DNA of 64,000 bases from Pseudescherichia sp031998825 (lineage in GTDB: Bacteria; Pseudomonadota; Gammaproteobacteria; Enterobacterales; Enterobacteriaceae): positions 17,329 to 81,328 of the forward strand of contig NZ_DAMACX010000016.1 of NCBI RefSeq assembly GCF_031998825.1, in the 5' to 3' direction. Under the pieces are notes generated by a model. It was not told the origin of the DNA and searched no databases. It saw only the letters and a program-made list of their open reading frames with translations. The position numbers and the translations under genes are program-made. Within the stretch, counting starts at the first letter, position 1. Every line of letters begins with the position of its first letter. This document shows positions 35,225 through 44,255 of this stretch, piece after piece.

Positions 35225-36469
35225 TTAGAGTGTGGCGGGTGTACGCGCGTCCGCCGTTTTCTGGCGTGGGGTTGAAGTCAGCAGGAAAGCGGACAGCAGA
35301 GTGAACGCGGCGGTGATACTGCCGAGGATGAGATAGGCACTATGGAAACCAATAGTGTCGTAGAGATGACCCGCGACGGTCGATAAAATAATAGCGGCGG
35401 ACTGCTTGATAAACATCACGCCCACCAGATAGATAGTCCCGGACAGGCGAGTATCAAAAACGTCAGTAATATATTTGAAAATACCAATCAGCAGGAAAGG
35501 TACTTCAAAATTATGCAGCATCCGTAAAAAGAGCACTTCAATCGGCCCGGTGGCAAAAGATGAACCAATAATCCGAACCGTCATAATAGTGCCGGTAATT
35601 AATAATGCATTTTTACTGCCAATATATTTATTAATCAGCAGTGGAATAAAAAACATTACGGCGGCATCGCCGAGATTCCCGGCAGTCGTAATATAGCCGA
35701 ATGCTCTTGCCGCCTCTTCCTGATGGTCAAAAAAACGGGTGAAAAAATTAATAAACTGCTGGTCGAAAACATCATAAATACAGGCCACACCTAATACATA
35801 TAATGTGAAATACCAGAACCGGCGAAGTTTAAACAACTCCCACACGCTGACCTTCTGCTGGCGGACCTGCTCCGCTTCAATGCCCGGCAGCGGCTCAGAA
35901 CGGGCAACCAGCAGGATCACCACCAGCAGTAAAGCCAGCGCCGAACCAATCCAGTAAATCCATGTCGGATCGAAACCATAAAGAATACCGGAGATAGTCG
36001 CGCAGGCCGCCGATCCAAAGCAGCCAAACAGCCGTGGACGCCCATACTCAAAGCCCCGACTACGACTGACTTTCTCGACAAAGGCTTCCACCGCGCCATA
36101 GCCCGCGTGGAAGATAAATCCCAGATACAGCCCGCCCACCACCAATCCAATCGCAAAATGGCTTTGCAGCAGCGGGGTATACACGTAAATAAAGAACGGC
36201 GCGAAGAGCACCATCAGGATAACGATCAGCCACAGCAGGTGTTTTTTCGGCCCTAGCTTATCCGTTACCCAGCCCAGCAGCGGTTGCAGGCAGATAGCCG
36301 CCACTGCAAAGGAGGAGAACACCATACCTATATGCGTTTTATCCAGCCCCACCATTCGGGTTAGCCACATGGGTAAAAACAAGAAGCAGGAAGACCAGTT
36401 GTAGTAATAGAAGAGGAAAAAAAATCCCCAGAGGATCACATTCCATCGGGTGTCATGTGTTTTAATCAT
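35225..36469 (-). CDS. MFS oligosaccharide:H+ symporter (LacY-like family)
   Basis: A 414-residue protein with twelve hydrophobic segments. The N-terminus WGFFFLFYYYNWSSCFLFLPMW, the loop GWVTDKLGPKKHLLW, and FEYGRPRLFGCFGSA are typical of the oligosaccharide/proton symporter (LacY) family. The ATG at 36469 has AGGTGG upstream; earlier in-frame starts lie in the promoter region. It is first in the operon and divergent from the secreted beta-helix protein, so it probably imports the oligosaccharides that protein releases, for desulfation inside. Confidence 0.88.
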   Translation of the reverse strand: MIKTHDTRWNVILWGFFFLFYYYNWSSCFLFLPMWLTRMVGLDKTHIGMVFSSFAVAAICLQPLLGWVTDKLGPKKHLLWLIVILMVLFAPFFIYVYTPLLQSHFAIGLVVGGLYLGFIFHAGYGAVEAFVEKVSRSRGFEYGRPRLFGCFGSAACATISGILYGFDPTWIYWIGSALALLLVVILLVARSEPLPGIEAEQVRQQKVSVWELFKLRRFWYFTLYVLGVACIYDVFDQQFINFFTRFFDHQEEAARAFGYITTAGNLGDAAVMFFIPLLINKYIGSKNALLITGTIMTVRIIGSSFATGPIEVLFLRMLHNFEVPFLLIGIFKYITDVFDTRLSGTIYLVGVMFIKQSAAIILSTVAGHLYDTIGFHSAYLILGSITAAFTLLSAFLLTSTPRQKTADARTPATL

Positions 36470-36781
36470 TGCCGCCACCTTAATAAGCATCATCAAACAG
36501 AGGCACTGTTTTCCGAGGACAACTGCGCAGAACAGTGTGCGGGAATGGTAAAAAGAAAGGGCCAGAACGCTTATAACAACCGTCATATCAAAACTGATTA
36601 TATTGTGACCCTAACCACATTCGTGAGCAGAAACTTTATTTTCCCCCGGCATTTACCGTCTGTTTCAAACCGTAAGCAAATGGCATCGCGTGACCGGCTT
36701 GGCAATACTCTTTTCATAATTTTGTTAATGATCAGCAGCCCGTTTCATCATCCCTATTCATTCATAAATGAGGCTAATATT
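36470..36781. promoter_or_regulatory. Divergent promoter with a CRP-like site
   Basis: A 312-bp region between the symporter and beta-helix genes. TGTGA-N6-CCACA (36604-36619) differs from the CRP consensus TGTGA-N6-TCACA by one base. It could bind CRP or the neighbouring Crp/Fnr-like regulator and control both directions. Confidence 0.55.
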
Positions 36782-38389
36782 ATGACAACTTATTTATTAA
36801 ACAACATCAGTCGTTATAAGAGGAATAATTTGCGGCGCAGATTATTCCTTATGATACTCACGCTGTTATTTTCTTTTTCCATTCACGCACAGTCACTTTA
36901 TATTGATTGCTCCGCTACCGTTGACGGTGATGGAACCGCCAGTAATCCTATTAACTCTATCGGTACGCTTAACAATCATGAAGTGCGACCGGGGGACAGC
37001 ATTCTGTTTCGCCGTGGTACCACCTGTAATGGCGAAGTAGTTGCCACAACATCTGGCTCAGAGAGTGCCCCTGTTATCTATGATGCCTGGGGTGAAGGAA
37101 CGGCGTTACCCCGCATAGAAGCAAACGGCAACGAAGCGGCTTTCCACATGACCGATGTCAGTTGGGTAACGGTACAGAATCTGGAGCTTTCGGCCAGCGG
37201 TGATGGAAAATCCCCTCGCCGGGGATTATGGGTTAGCGCCACCAACAGTGGAGAACATCAGGGGATCCGCCTTCAGCACCTGAATATTCATGATGTCCGT
37301 GGAGAAATGCCAGCCACAAAAAATCCTTCGGACAGCAGCATCGGCAAATATGCCCATGCCTCCGGCGGCATTGTGGTGGAGGCGCTCGGCAACACGATCC
37401 CCACCTGGTTTAGCGGGCTGAATATCAACGATAATATTATTCACGCCGTCGATCGCGAGGGTATCTATACCTGGTCCAACTGGTGCCAACGCCCGGAACT
37501 GGTCGAGTTCTGGTACAGCTTATGTACGGCGAAGTGGCAGCCATTCAACAATACCCATATCAGCCATAATATGCTTTCTGACATTGGTGGCGATGGCATC
37601 GCGCCCATGACCAGTACGGACAGTACGGTGGAATACAACGTACTGAACGGTTTTAATATGCGCTCCGGCTCGCCAAATGCAGGAATGTGGTCGGCCAACA
37701 GCGACAATATCGTTTACCAGTACAACTTCGCTTCAGGAGGCCATACCACTCAGGACGGTATGTCTTATGATGTCGATCACTCAACAAATGGCATTGTCTA
37801 TCAGTACAATATTTCCTCGGGCAATGAAGGCGGCTTTTTCCTGCTTTGCCCCTATGGCTATGATGTCCCCGGCAAATCGCGCAATTTCCTGATCCGCTAT
37901 AACCTGTCCGTAGCGGACAGGACCCGCACCTTCCAGGTATGCAGCGGCGGCGTGATTAACGGACAAATCTATAACAACACAATTCTGCTGCCGCCAGACT
38001 CAACCAGCGCTCATCTCATTCTGACAGAAGGGGCAACCAACGATGGTGCAGTTGAGCTTAAGCTGACTAACAACATCCTGATGGGCGATGGCTCCGGCGT
38101 TACTCCAGTCTGGGACTACAACGACTCCGCTATTACTGGCGACCACAATCTCTACAACAATGTTCCGGTAATGCCCTCTGACAGTTATGCGTTAATCGGC
38201 GATCCGCGACTGGCTAACCCAGGTCCAGAAAATGTGCTCTGGCGGGACTATTTACCGCAATCCGCTTCACCGGCCATTAATGCGGGGGTCGCTGTTACTG
38301 GCGCACCTGCACACGATGCGTTAAATCAGGCTATCGGAACACCACCGACTATCGGCGCACTGGAGCCGGAAAGTAGCTCCCGGCGATAA
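36782..38389 (+). CDS. Secreted right-handed beta-helix protein, probable polysaccharide lyase
   Basis: A 535-residue protein with an N-terminal basic region and signal sequence (RRRLFLMILTLLFSFSIHAQS, cleavage probably after HAQ or HA). The mature part is a parallel beta-helix: GTASNPINSIGTLNNHEVRPGDSILFRRG at the start, then coils such as GIRLQHLNIHDV, NDNIIHAVDREGIYTW, HISHNMLSDIGGDGI, and a C-terminal PAINAG / PPTIGALEPE end. This layout is common in pectate- and chondroitinase-B-like lyases. The start at 36782 has GAGG upstream. It is divergent from the sulfatase operon, so it probably cleaves a sulfated glycan in the periplasm or outside. Confidence 0.8.
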   Translation: MTTYLLNNISRYKRNNLRRRLFLMILTLLFSFSIHAQSLYIDCSATVDGDGTASNPINSIGTLNNHEVRPGDSILFRRGTTCNGEVVATTSGSESAPVIYDAWGEGTALPRIEANGNEAAFHMTDVSWVTVQNLELSASGDGKSPRRGLWVSATNSGEHQGIRLQHLNIHDVRGEMPATKNPSDSSIGKYAHASGGIVVEALGNTIPTWFSGLNINDNIIHAVDREGIYTWSNWCQRPELVEFWYSLCTAKWQPFNNTHISHNMLSDIGGDGIAPMTSTDSTVEYNVLNGFNMRSGSPNAGMWSANSDNIVYQYNFASGGHTTQDGMSYDVDHSTNGIVYQYNISSGNEGGFFLLCPYGYDVPGKSRNFLIRYNLSVADRTRTFQVCSGGVINGQIYNNTILLPPDSTSAHLILTEGATNDGAVELKLTNNILMGDGSGVTPVWDYNDSAITGDHNLYNNVPVMPSDSYALIGDPRLANPGPENVLWRDYLPQSASPAINAGVAVTGAPAHDALNQAIGTPPTIGALEPESSSRR

Positions 38390-38440
38390 CCACAGCAGTA
38401 TAGCTTTCCAGGCAGTATTGAATTTCTTACTGCGCTAAAT

Positions 38441-38488
38441 GCTTCCTCCGCGTACACCATTTTGTATTCATCGTGTCGCGGAGGAAGC
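38441..38488. repeat. 12-bp perfect inverted repeat
   Basis: GCTTCCTCCGCG (38441-38452) pairs with CGCGGAGGAAGC (38477-38488), with a 24-base loop. It lies between the lyase-like gene and the TraG fragment, at the border of the mobile region. It may be a terminator or an old element end. Confidence 0.6.
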
Positions 38489-38502
38489 ATCTTCAGGCGT
38501 AA

Positions 38503-39030
38503 ATTCATCTGACACGCAGCGTGATTGAGGCGCTGCGCGACTATCCTGATGCCGCGGTACTTATCCAACGTCTCTCTGGTGAACTCGCACTCTCCCGTGT
38601 GATGGAACAGGCGCTGGTGATCTGTATTCCGCTGATAACGCTCTGCTCGGCATGGGACGTGAAGGTGGTGATGACGCTGACGTTTGTGCAATTCGCGCTA
38701 TTATTCCTGACTTCCTGTTGGGAACTGGCGCGGTGGCTCGATAGCTGATTGTTGGATGTGCTCTATAACAGCGTTACCCACAGTAGCTGGGATCTCGCCG
38801 AGATTCAGAATACGCAGGATGACGTGATTATCAATCTGGTGATGGGGTCGATGTTTCTGGTGCTACCGACGTTCTGGATGGGTGCGATGACGTGGGCTGA
38901 AGTGAGAGCTGGCGTGGCGGTGAAAGGGGCGCTGGCGGGCGGGGTTAAGGTGGCGCTGAGCTATATTGAAACAATGCAGAGATGCTCAGAAGTTGCGTGG
39001 AGAGAGATTGATAAAACAGGGAGTGAGTGA
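38503..39030 (+). pseudogene. TraG N-terminal-domain conjugation protein, fragment with a nonsense mutation
   Basis: A stretch in one frame reads IEALRDYPDAAVLIQRLSGELALSRVMEQALVI, then membrane segments, ARWLDS, a TGA stop at 38746-38748, then LLDVLYNSVTHSSWDLAEIQNTQDDVIINLVMG and FLVLPTFWMGAMTWAEV. This is the C-terminal part of the TraG-N family inner-membrane mating protein of ICEs. The stop replaces a Trp (TGG to TGA) at a place where a Trp is expected. The 5' part is missing. It is the only conjugation gene left, so it marks a lost integrative element. Confidence 0.8.
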
Positions 39031-39352
39031 AAAGATCTGGCCCAAAGCTTTATAAACAAAAAGTCGGAGATGCGGCCATTTTGTAGTTGCCGTCAACGCT
39101 CAGCTTCATTGTACAAGCCACTGATTGTGGTACTTTTTCAGATTATAACAAGCGTTTTTGGCGAAGGCCGGACTCGAATGCTTCATTCAACCAACTGATT
39201 TCAAAGTTATTTATTTTTAACACTTAGATCTTATACCCGCACTTGTACCCACAAACAAAAATCCGTACAAAAATCAGACAATGCAAGTGGGTACAGAGCC
39301 ATATCAGTACAACACCGTTATGGCTAACCGTATGAAAGAGAATGACACGGTT
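39031..39352. other. Non-coding junction around the left att site
   Basis: About 320 bp without genes. It holds the tRNA-Leu-like core and the arm-type repeats described for the left attachment site, and marks the left edge of the defence island. Confidence 0.6.
39162..39175. repeat. Left attachment-site core (tRNA-Leu 3'-end remnant)
   Basis: CGAAGGCCGGACTC matches the reverse complement of the T-arm/acceptor end of tRNA-Leu (LeuX type); the match extends to GAA at 39178. The same 14 bp recur at 59208-59221 in the same orientation. To its right, repeats GCACTTGTACCCAC and AAGTGGGTAC (39240-39295) look like integrase arm-type sites. Confidence 0.75.
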
Positions 39353-40669
39353 TTAAATCAATATTTTCCCATCAGGGAAACGCACGCCAGAACTTTGCAA
39401 ACTGTCACCAATGAAAAATGGCACAACCCATAAACGCAGCGGGTTTTCCTTTTGATGGCTAAATTCATATGGATGAGCTAACGGCTGACTAAAATCCTCA
39501 TGGGAAGGGTAAATCAGAAGCATATCCCCTATCCCCTCCTGATAGTTCATACCGTAGGCTAGCATCTGGTAGAGGTCAGTCTGCGACTGTTCAAGTGTCG
39601 CCTTTCCGCCCTCTACCATTTTCCATTTAACATCACAAATCTTCGGCTGATCCCAATTATCATCACGAGGTCGTAGACGGATATCGGGTCTAAGCTTAAA
39701 TAACCCTTTGCCATTGAGACGAACCAAAGTATGTGAATCCACCTGTGCCTCTACATGCCAGTTATCGTTATAACGATGACGCATCCATGCAGTCACAAAA
39801 GATTCGAACACAGCTTCCATTGGAAAGAGCAGTGAAATGGCGTTGGCGTCTCCCTGCATGCAATGGGGAGACTGTCCCATCAAAATCAGCCGCGCCCACG
39901 CTAAGGCAAGTTCATAGTGACGCATATGTCGGTCGAGACGTACCTGGTCGAAGGCGATGCGAACATCTCCGACAGGTGCAATATCGTCAAAGTGTACCTG
40001 CAAAGAGTTAACTTGTATTAGTAGCTGCGGATTGCTGATCTGACGGCGGATCTTATCGATGGCTGTTTTCAGTATCCGGTTTTCCGGACGTTCGGCGCTG
40101 TAATCGTCAAACTCCACCTGAAAACGATCCCGACGCACATAGTTTTTGCTTAATTGAGAGGAGACCCTTAATTTCCCTTTCATCCACGGCAGATTGTCCT
40201 GCTGACGTATGTAATCACGCTTTAGACCCTGGCGCACAATCTGCTGTACGCTATCGATAAACTGCTGAATAAATACATCCATCAGCGGCATCTTCGAGGT
40301 TCTGACTCGGGATGCTGAAGTGGCAATATGGCGAAAAAATTTTAGTGTGCGTAGCATCATCAAAAGCTGCTGACGTGCAATATCAATGTTGTCTTCACGC
40401 CGCCCCGTTTTTGGCAATACTTCAATAAACGCATTACCCGGAAGAGAAATAACACCAGCATAATTTTTTACTTGAAGCGTTTTTACACTACCCCGACTGC
40501 GCAGGGTTAGCAGACGATGAGTGTTATCCGCGTCATCTTTCAGACACCGTTGCTCAAGCCACTCAAACAGCCTGGAGGGCAGAACGACCGCATTATTTAT
40601 GCGGCCCCTATCTTTCTCATCAACCAGAAGCCCGTATTCGAAGACGGTAAAGTTTCGACGAGACGTCAT
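39353..40669 (-). CDS. mcrC: McrC, nuclease subunit of McrBC-type restriction
   Basis: A 438-residue McrC-family protein. The N-terminal part binds McrB; GYGLL-type start FEYGLLVDEKD. The PD-(D/E)xK nuclease core is visible as LRPDIRLRPRDDNWDQPKICDVKWK, with Asp, Asp and Lys at the expected spacing. It overlaps mcrB by 4 bp. McrBC complexes cut DNA carrying modified cytosines, powered by GTP hydrolysis in McrB. The reading frame of mcrC itself is intact, but its partner is frameshifted. Confidence 0.9.
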   Translation of the reverse strand: MTSRRNFTVFEYGLLVDEKDRGRINNAVVLPSRLFEWLEQRCLKDDADNTHRLLTLRSRGSVKTLQVKNYAGVISLPGNAFIEVLPKTGRREDNIDIARQQLLMMLRTLKFFRHIATSASRVRTSKMPLMDVFIQQFIDSVQQIVRQGLKRDYIRQQDNLPWMKGKLRVSSQLSKNYVRRDRFQVEFDDYSAERPENRILKTAIDKIRRQISNPQLLIQVNSLQVHFDDIAPVGDVRIAFDQVRLDRHMRHYELALAWARLILMGQSPHCMQGDANAISLLFPMEAVFESFVTAWMRHRYNDNWHVEAQVDSHTLVRLNGKGLFKLRPDIRLRPRDDNWDQPKICDVKWKMVEGGKATLEQSQTDLYQMLAYGMNYQEGIGDMLLIYPSHEDFSQPLAHPYEFSHQKENPLRLWVVPFFIGDSLQSSGVRFPDGKILI

Positions 40670-42731
40670 TCCCTGCTCCCAGGATTACTATTTTTTGGTG
40701 CATAAATTTGTTGCCAGGCGAGCGGATTATCCCAGACATCGTCGCTCTCAGAGGCCAAATGGAAACTGGCACCGATATCATGCAGATCTTCAGTTCCGCT
40801 ATTGCCAAAAAGATCCGCAAACTGTTTCTGGTCTTTCACCTCACACACGAATTGTAGGTGCGGGTTTTCGCTTTTTTGATTGTCGCCCAGCACCATACGG
40901 ATTTTTTGCCAGTCGTTGTAGAAGTACTCCTCCAGCAGTGGCAGCACCTTGTTTCGCATAATCCGCTTGAGCCTTTCAAATGCCAGCTCTTCGTCCTCTT
41001 TTACCTGAACAACTGGGATGAAAAAGGCATGGCCTAATGTATGTTCTCTATCGTACAGTACCTGAATGCGGTCATTCAAAGTCTGCAGAAGGCGTGGCAA
41101 ATCAATCCCTTTGATAACCGTATCTTTCAGGACATTGATATCCGGCAGCATAGCTTCAAACTCAAATCTGCGGCGCAAGGCGGTATCCAATGCCGTGAGC
41201 GAACGATCGGCGGTATTCATGGTGCCAATTAAATAGAGATTACTCGGCACGCTGAATGGGGTGGAAGAATAAGGAAGCATTACGCTAAGAGCCTCCGTTT
41301 CTCCGGCTCGTTTAGAGGTTTCTATCAGGGTGATCAGTTCGCCGAAGATTTTGGAGATATTTCCACGGTTGATTTCGTCAATAATTAAAACGTAGTTTTG
41401 CCGTTTTTCAGGTACAGAATCTTGTGGGTTGGAAGGTAAACCTTCGTGTTTAATCAGGTAATTAAGGATACTACGTACATATGACGGATTATGTACCTTT
41501 GCCTGAGGGTTTTGGTAAACCAGACTGATATTCTTGAGGTAAGCATTGTAACCCTGGCCTAAATCCTCTTTTTTCGATTGCGACGGGAAGATACCAAAGG
41601 TGGTCTGGCTCTTGTAAGCCAGTTGGAAGGCTTTGCCCTGCAGCGTTTCAAGGGTAATGCTTCCACTTTCAGATAAACGTTCTTGTAGACGGGCAAGTGC
41701 CTCGTCAAGCTTCTGCTGAACACCTGCGTGACCAAAAGCAGCATCTTCACAAATTTGCTTAAATATGCCCGCTTTGATTTCGTAGCGCACATTGCCGTCG
41801 TCGGTAGTCTCTGCTCTTAGCCCTTCGATGAACTCTTCATAGCCAAAACTCTGATGGAAGGTGATAAAGCGCACCCGCTTTTCAGCAATCAGGCGGTCAT
41901 AAATCTTTTTCAGCTCACGGCGTTTTTCGTGCTCCTCTTTACCTTCCTGAAGCGAGTAGGCTGCCGGTTCGCAAGCGCGTACGGCCAGATCGATTGTGCG
42001 GTAAGTTTTACCAGTGCCTGGCGGACCATAGAGGATAGTATTTTTGGCAGTTGCGGGGTGGTAACTTCCTCGTCTTGATCGTCTTCCGGCAAAGTAGTCT
42101 CGTTACCAATTAATCCAATATCGTTCTTCTTCTGAATAACCTGCGTATAGAGATGCCAGAGCGACATATTCAGCTCGATAGGATCGACATCATCACCCAG
42201 TGCGCGGTGCAATGCTTTCTTAAGATCAAGATTGCGCGCGAACCACTCCTGATCCTTTGAAAGGCCAAGTTGAAAATGGTTATTGCAGTAGTTATAACTG
42301 CTAAAAAAATTGCTGATATTTACGACGTTCGTAATTTTAGACGGATAGAGAGCGGCAAAGGCGCGATGGCAGAGAGCCCAGTACACCTTGTTCAATATTC
42401 CATCCGTTTTAAGTTTAATAAGGCGCTTAATCACCCGGTCGTAATTCTCCTGCGTACACTCTTCTGCCATCAGGCGAGTGAGAGCGAGCAGCTGTTTTTG
42501 CGCCGTTTCGAATTCAAACTGGGACATTCCACCCTGTCTGAGGCTGGAGATGCCATTGCTGCGCTCGTACCAAATCTGTCGAATTGTATCCGTAGAGAAG
42601 TTGGGTTTTTCGGCTTGGATCTGTTCTACGAGCTGACGATAGTGCTTGCCCCAGTTTGGGTTGTATTGATTGTTTTTTGCGATATGAGAACGAAAGAAAG
42701 GGGCTAATGTAGAGGAATCCTGAACCATCAC
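40666..42731 (-). pseudogene. mcrB: McrB GTPase subunit, frameshifted just before Walker A
   Basis: The first frame (42731 to about 42041) encodes the N-terminal specificity domain and ends TTPQLPK. It then reads KILSSMVRQ and stops at 41910. Shifting by one base gives the expected NTILYGPPGTGKTYRTIDL, then IIDEINRGNISKIFGELI (Walker B) and YLIGTMNTADRSLTALD (McrB-type NTxD GTP motif), to a stop at 40666. The break is in a run of five T (42041-42045, plus strand); six would restore the frame. The product would lack the AAA+ domain unless slippage occurs. It may also be a sequencing error. Confidence 0.85.
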
Positions 42732-43032
42732 ATACTCCGTTTAAAGGGCAATCAAAGCAAGATAACCGTATCTTATCGGATTAGTCTGAACTTCGTTACT
42801 GCCTGTTTAGGGGAGGCAGCGAGGAATTCAGTTAAATGTAATTCAAAATATATTCAGTAAGTTATACCTCACCAATGCAAGTCGATAGAAGTTTGTACAG
42901 GAGGGCCGCAACGCGTCATCTCCACAACATAAAACACTTGGCTAAGCATTTAATGCTCGTGCGGGCTGGTTTGCCTTCACACGTGCATAGTCTGCTACGT
43001 TACTTCTGATCTTTAAGAAATAAAAAGTGAGC
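42732..43032. other. Intergenic region upstream of mcrB
   Basis: About 300 bp holding the mcrB promoter and the 3' end of the HNH pseudogene. No ORF or repeat I can support. Confidence 0.35.
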
Positions 43033-43664
43033 TTATAGCTTTCTTAACTTACTCTTTAGTGCGTCAGGCAAAATTGGCGGATCCTGTCGGTGCAGCATTG
43101 CATGGCAGTTGGGGCAGATAGGGATGAGATCGGTTTTAAGGTCAACCTGGTAGTTCTCTTTTATCTCTGACAAAGAAATAAGGTGATGCACATGAATGAA
43201 GCCCTTCGCGATTTCACCGTACACCTTTGTCATGTCGAGACCGCATACTTTGCACTGATAACCATGCCACTCTATTGCTGCTTATCGAGCCTTGCGGTCA
43301 CGTTCTTAGCGGTTAACGGTTACCTGCACGACGGCTCCTTCGATGTAGGTGGCTTCCTGTTGGATCTCGTCCGGGAAAAGGTTTGGTTCGAGGGGTTCGT
43401 TTTTATGGACGATCTGAAAGCCTTGCTCGGTGAGCAGCCTAACGTACTTTGATTTTATCCCACCGGTGAAGTCGGATGGCGTGAAATTGAGGCCGGTGAG
43501 TGCAGAGGCAGCGATGCCGACTATGGCTTTCGGGGAGGTGCATGTTTCATCAAGCAAGGCGGCCTGCGCTTTACTGAGATAAAACGCCTGTGCATCCTCA
43601 GTGTACTCTTTTAATCCTATGCGTTTAAAGAAATCTTCGGTTTGATACTTTTAGAGGCTTCCAT
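43033..43664 (-). pseudogene. HNH endonuclease, decayed
   Basis: The ATG at 43664 has GGGAAGGGG upstream. After about five codons a one-base frameshift leads into DFFKRIGLKEYTEDAQAFYLS and on to VVQVTVNR. In-frame TAA codons then occur at 43306-43308 and 43282-43284, after which WHGYQCKVCGLDMTKVYGEIAKGFIHVHHLISLSEI and DLIPICPNCHAMLHRQDPP give the HNH zinc-type nuclease (CxxC, HHL, CxxCH). One frameshift and two nonsense changes mean no active enzyme. The family includes McrA-like nucleases for modified DNA. Confidence 0.85.
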
Positions 43665-43678
43665 GCCCCTTCCCTAAG

Positions 43679-43937
43679 GCCTCGATGATATTAATGACCG
43701 CCTGGTTGTTGGTGAATGTCGCCACCATTACCGTCGGGTCACTTTTATCCAGCGCGGCCCCGCCTCTGGGCAGCGATGATGGGAAGCATCAGCGTGGTTT
43801 TACCCGTGCCAAGAGGCCCGTTAACGGCCAGAATGTTGCCATCCCTGCTACCGATAAAATGGCTTAATGCATCCCGTTTGGCCTCCGCCAGCGGGAACCG
43901 ATCCCCGGAGCGGCCCAGCCTCTCACTGAATGTCCAT
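43679..43937 (-). pseudogene. Superfamily-1 helicase/AAA fragment
   Basis: The minus strand reads ERLGRSGDRFPLAEAKRDAL, SRDGNILAVNGPLGTGKTTLMLPII (Walker A) and then, after a one-base frame change near 43757, ALDKSDPTVMVATFTNNQAV. This is the start of the ATPase domain of a large DNA2-like helicase. Only about 85 codons remain, with a TGA just upstream (MDIQ-stop). It is a relic of another gene. Confidence 0.7.
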
Positions 43938-44158
43938 CACCTGTCCTATGTTTGCATGCAAGCTGTTGATTTAAGCGTGATAAAACAGAAAATGGATAAA
44001 CATTCTCCACTTTGGGGAGGTATGCGCAATGGGTGAGGGAGGTTTTAACGGCTGGAGTCTTTCGCGCATGATTATGTAATGGATAGGACGAAAGAAGAGT
44101 TGTAAGTCATGAAAATTTGAATTTATGATCATTGTACGAACAGTAATCTGGGAAGCAG

Positions 44159-44176
44159 TACGCAAAATATCTCGTC
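44159..44176 (+). promoter_or_regulatory. Candidate DndB-binding site 1 (TACG-N10-CGTC)
   Basis: TACGCAAAATATCTCGTC has one mismatch to TACG-N10-CGTA. Its spacer CAAAATATCT closely resembles that of site 2 (TAAAATATTA). The centres of the sites are 44 bp apart, about four helical turns. Confidence 0.55.
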
Positions 44177-44202
44177 GGAACACTGTAAATTTCATCAGGA
44201 AT

Positions 44203-44220
44203 TACGTAAAATATTACGTA
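44203..44220 (+). promoter_or_regulatory. Candidate DndB-binding site 2 (TACG-N10-CGTA)
   Basis: TACGTAAAATATTACGTA is an exact TACG-N10-CGTA and is itself nearly palindromic. It lies 36 bp before dndB. From memory, DndB of Salmonella represses its own operon by binding sites with this motif. Binding here is inferred. Confidence 0.65.
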
Positions 44221-44255
44221 ATCGAATTAACCTGAAATTTTATACGGATTACAGT

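Larger units (their letters stand above)
43938..44255. promoter_or_regulatory. dndB upstream region
   Basis: About 320 bp between the helicase fragment and dndB. It holds the dnd operon promoter and the two TACG-N10-CGT(A/C) sites listed separately. No ORF is supported. Confidence 0.5.

Noticed and set aside
36455..36781. A longer start (36455) for the secreted beta-helix protein
   Set aside because: It would bury the signal peptide at residue 120 and cover the divergent promoter; the ATG at 36782 gives a normal signal sequence.
38503..39030. Two separate small membrane protein genes
   Set aside because: They share one frame, are split by a single TGA, and together match the TraG N-terminal family.
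39158..39200. A possible complete tRNA-Leu gene at the left att core
   Set aside because: Only the 3' acceptor/T-arm end matches; no anticodon arm or 5' half is present.
43183..43452. An 89-codon plus-strand frame over the HNH pseudogene
   Set aside because: The minus strand shows clear HNH sequence across the same bases; the plus frame has no features.
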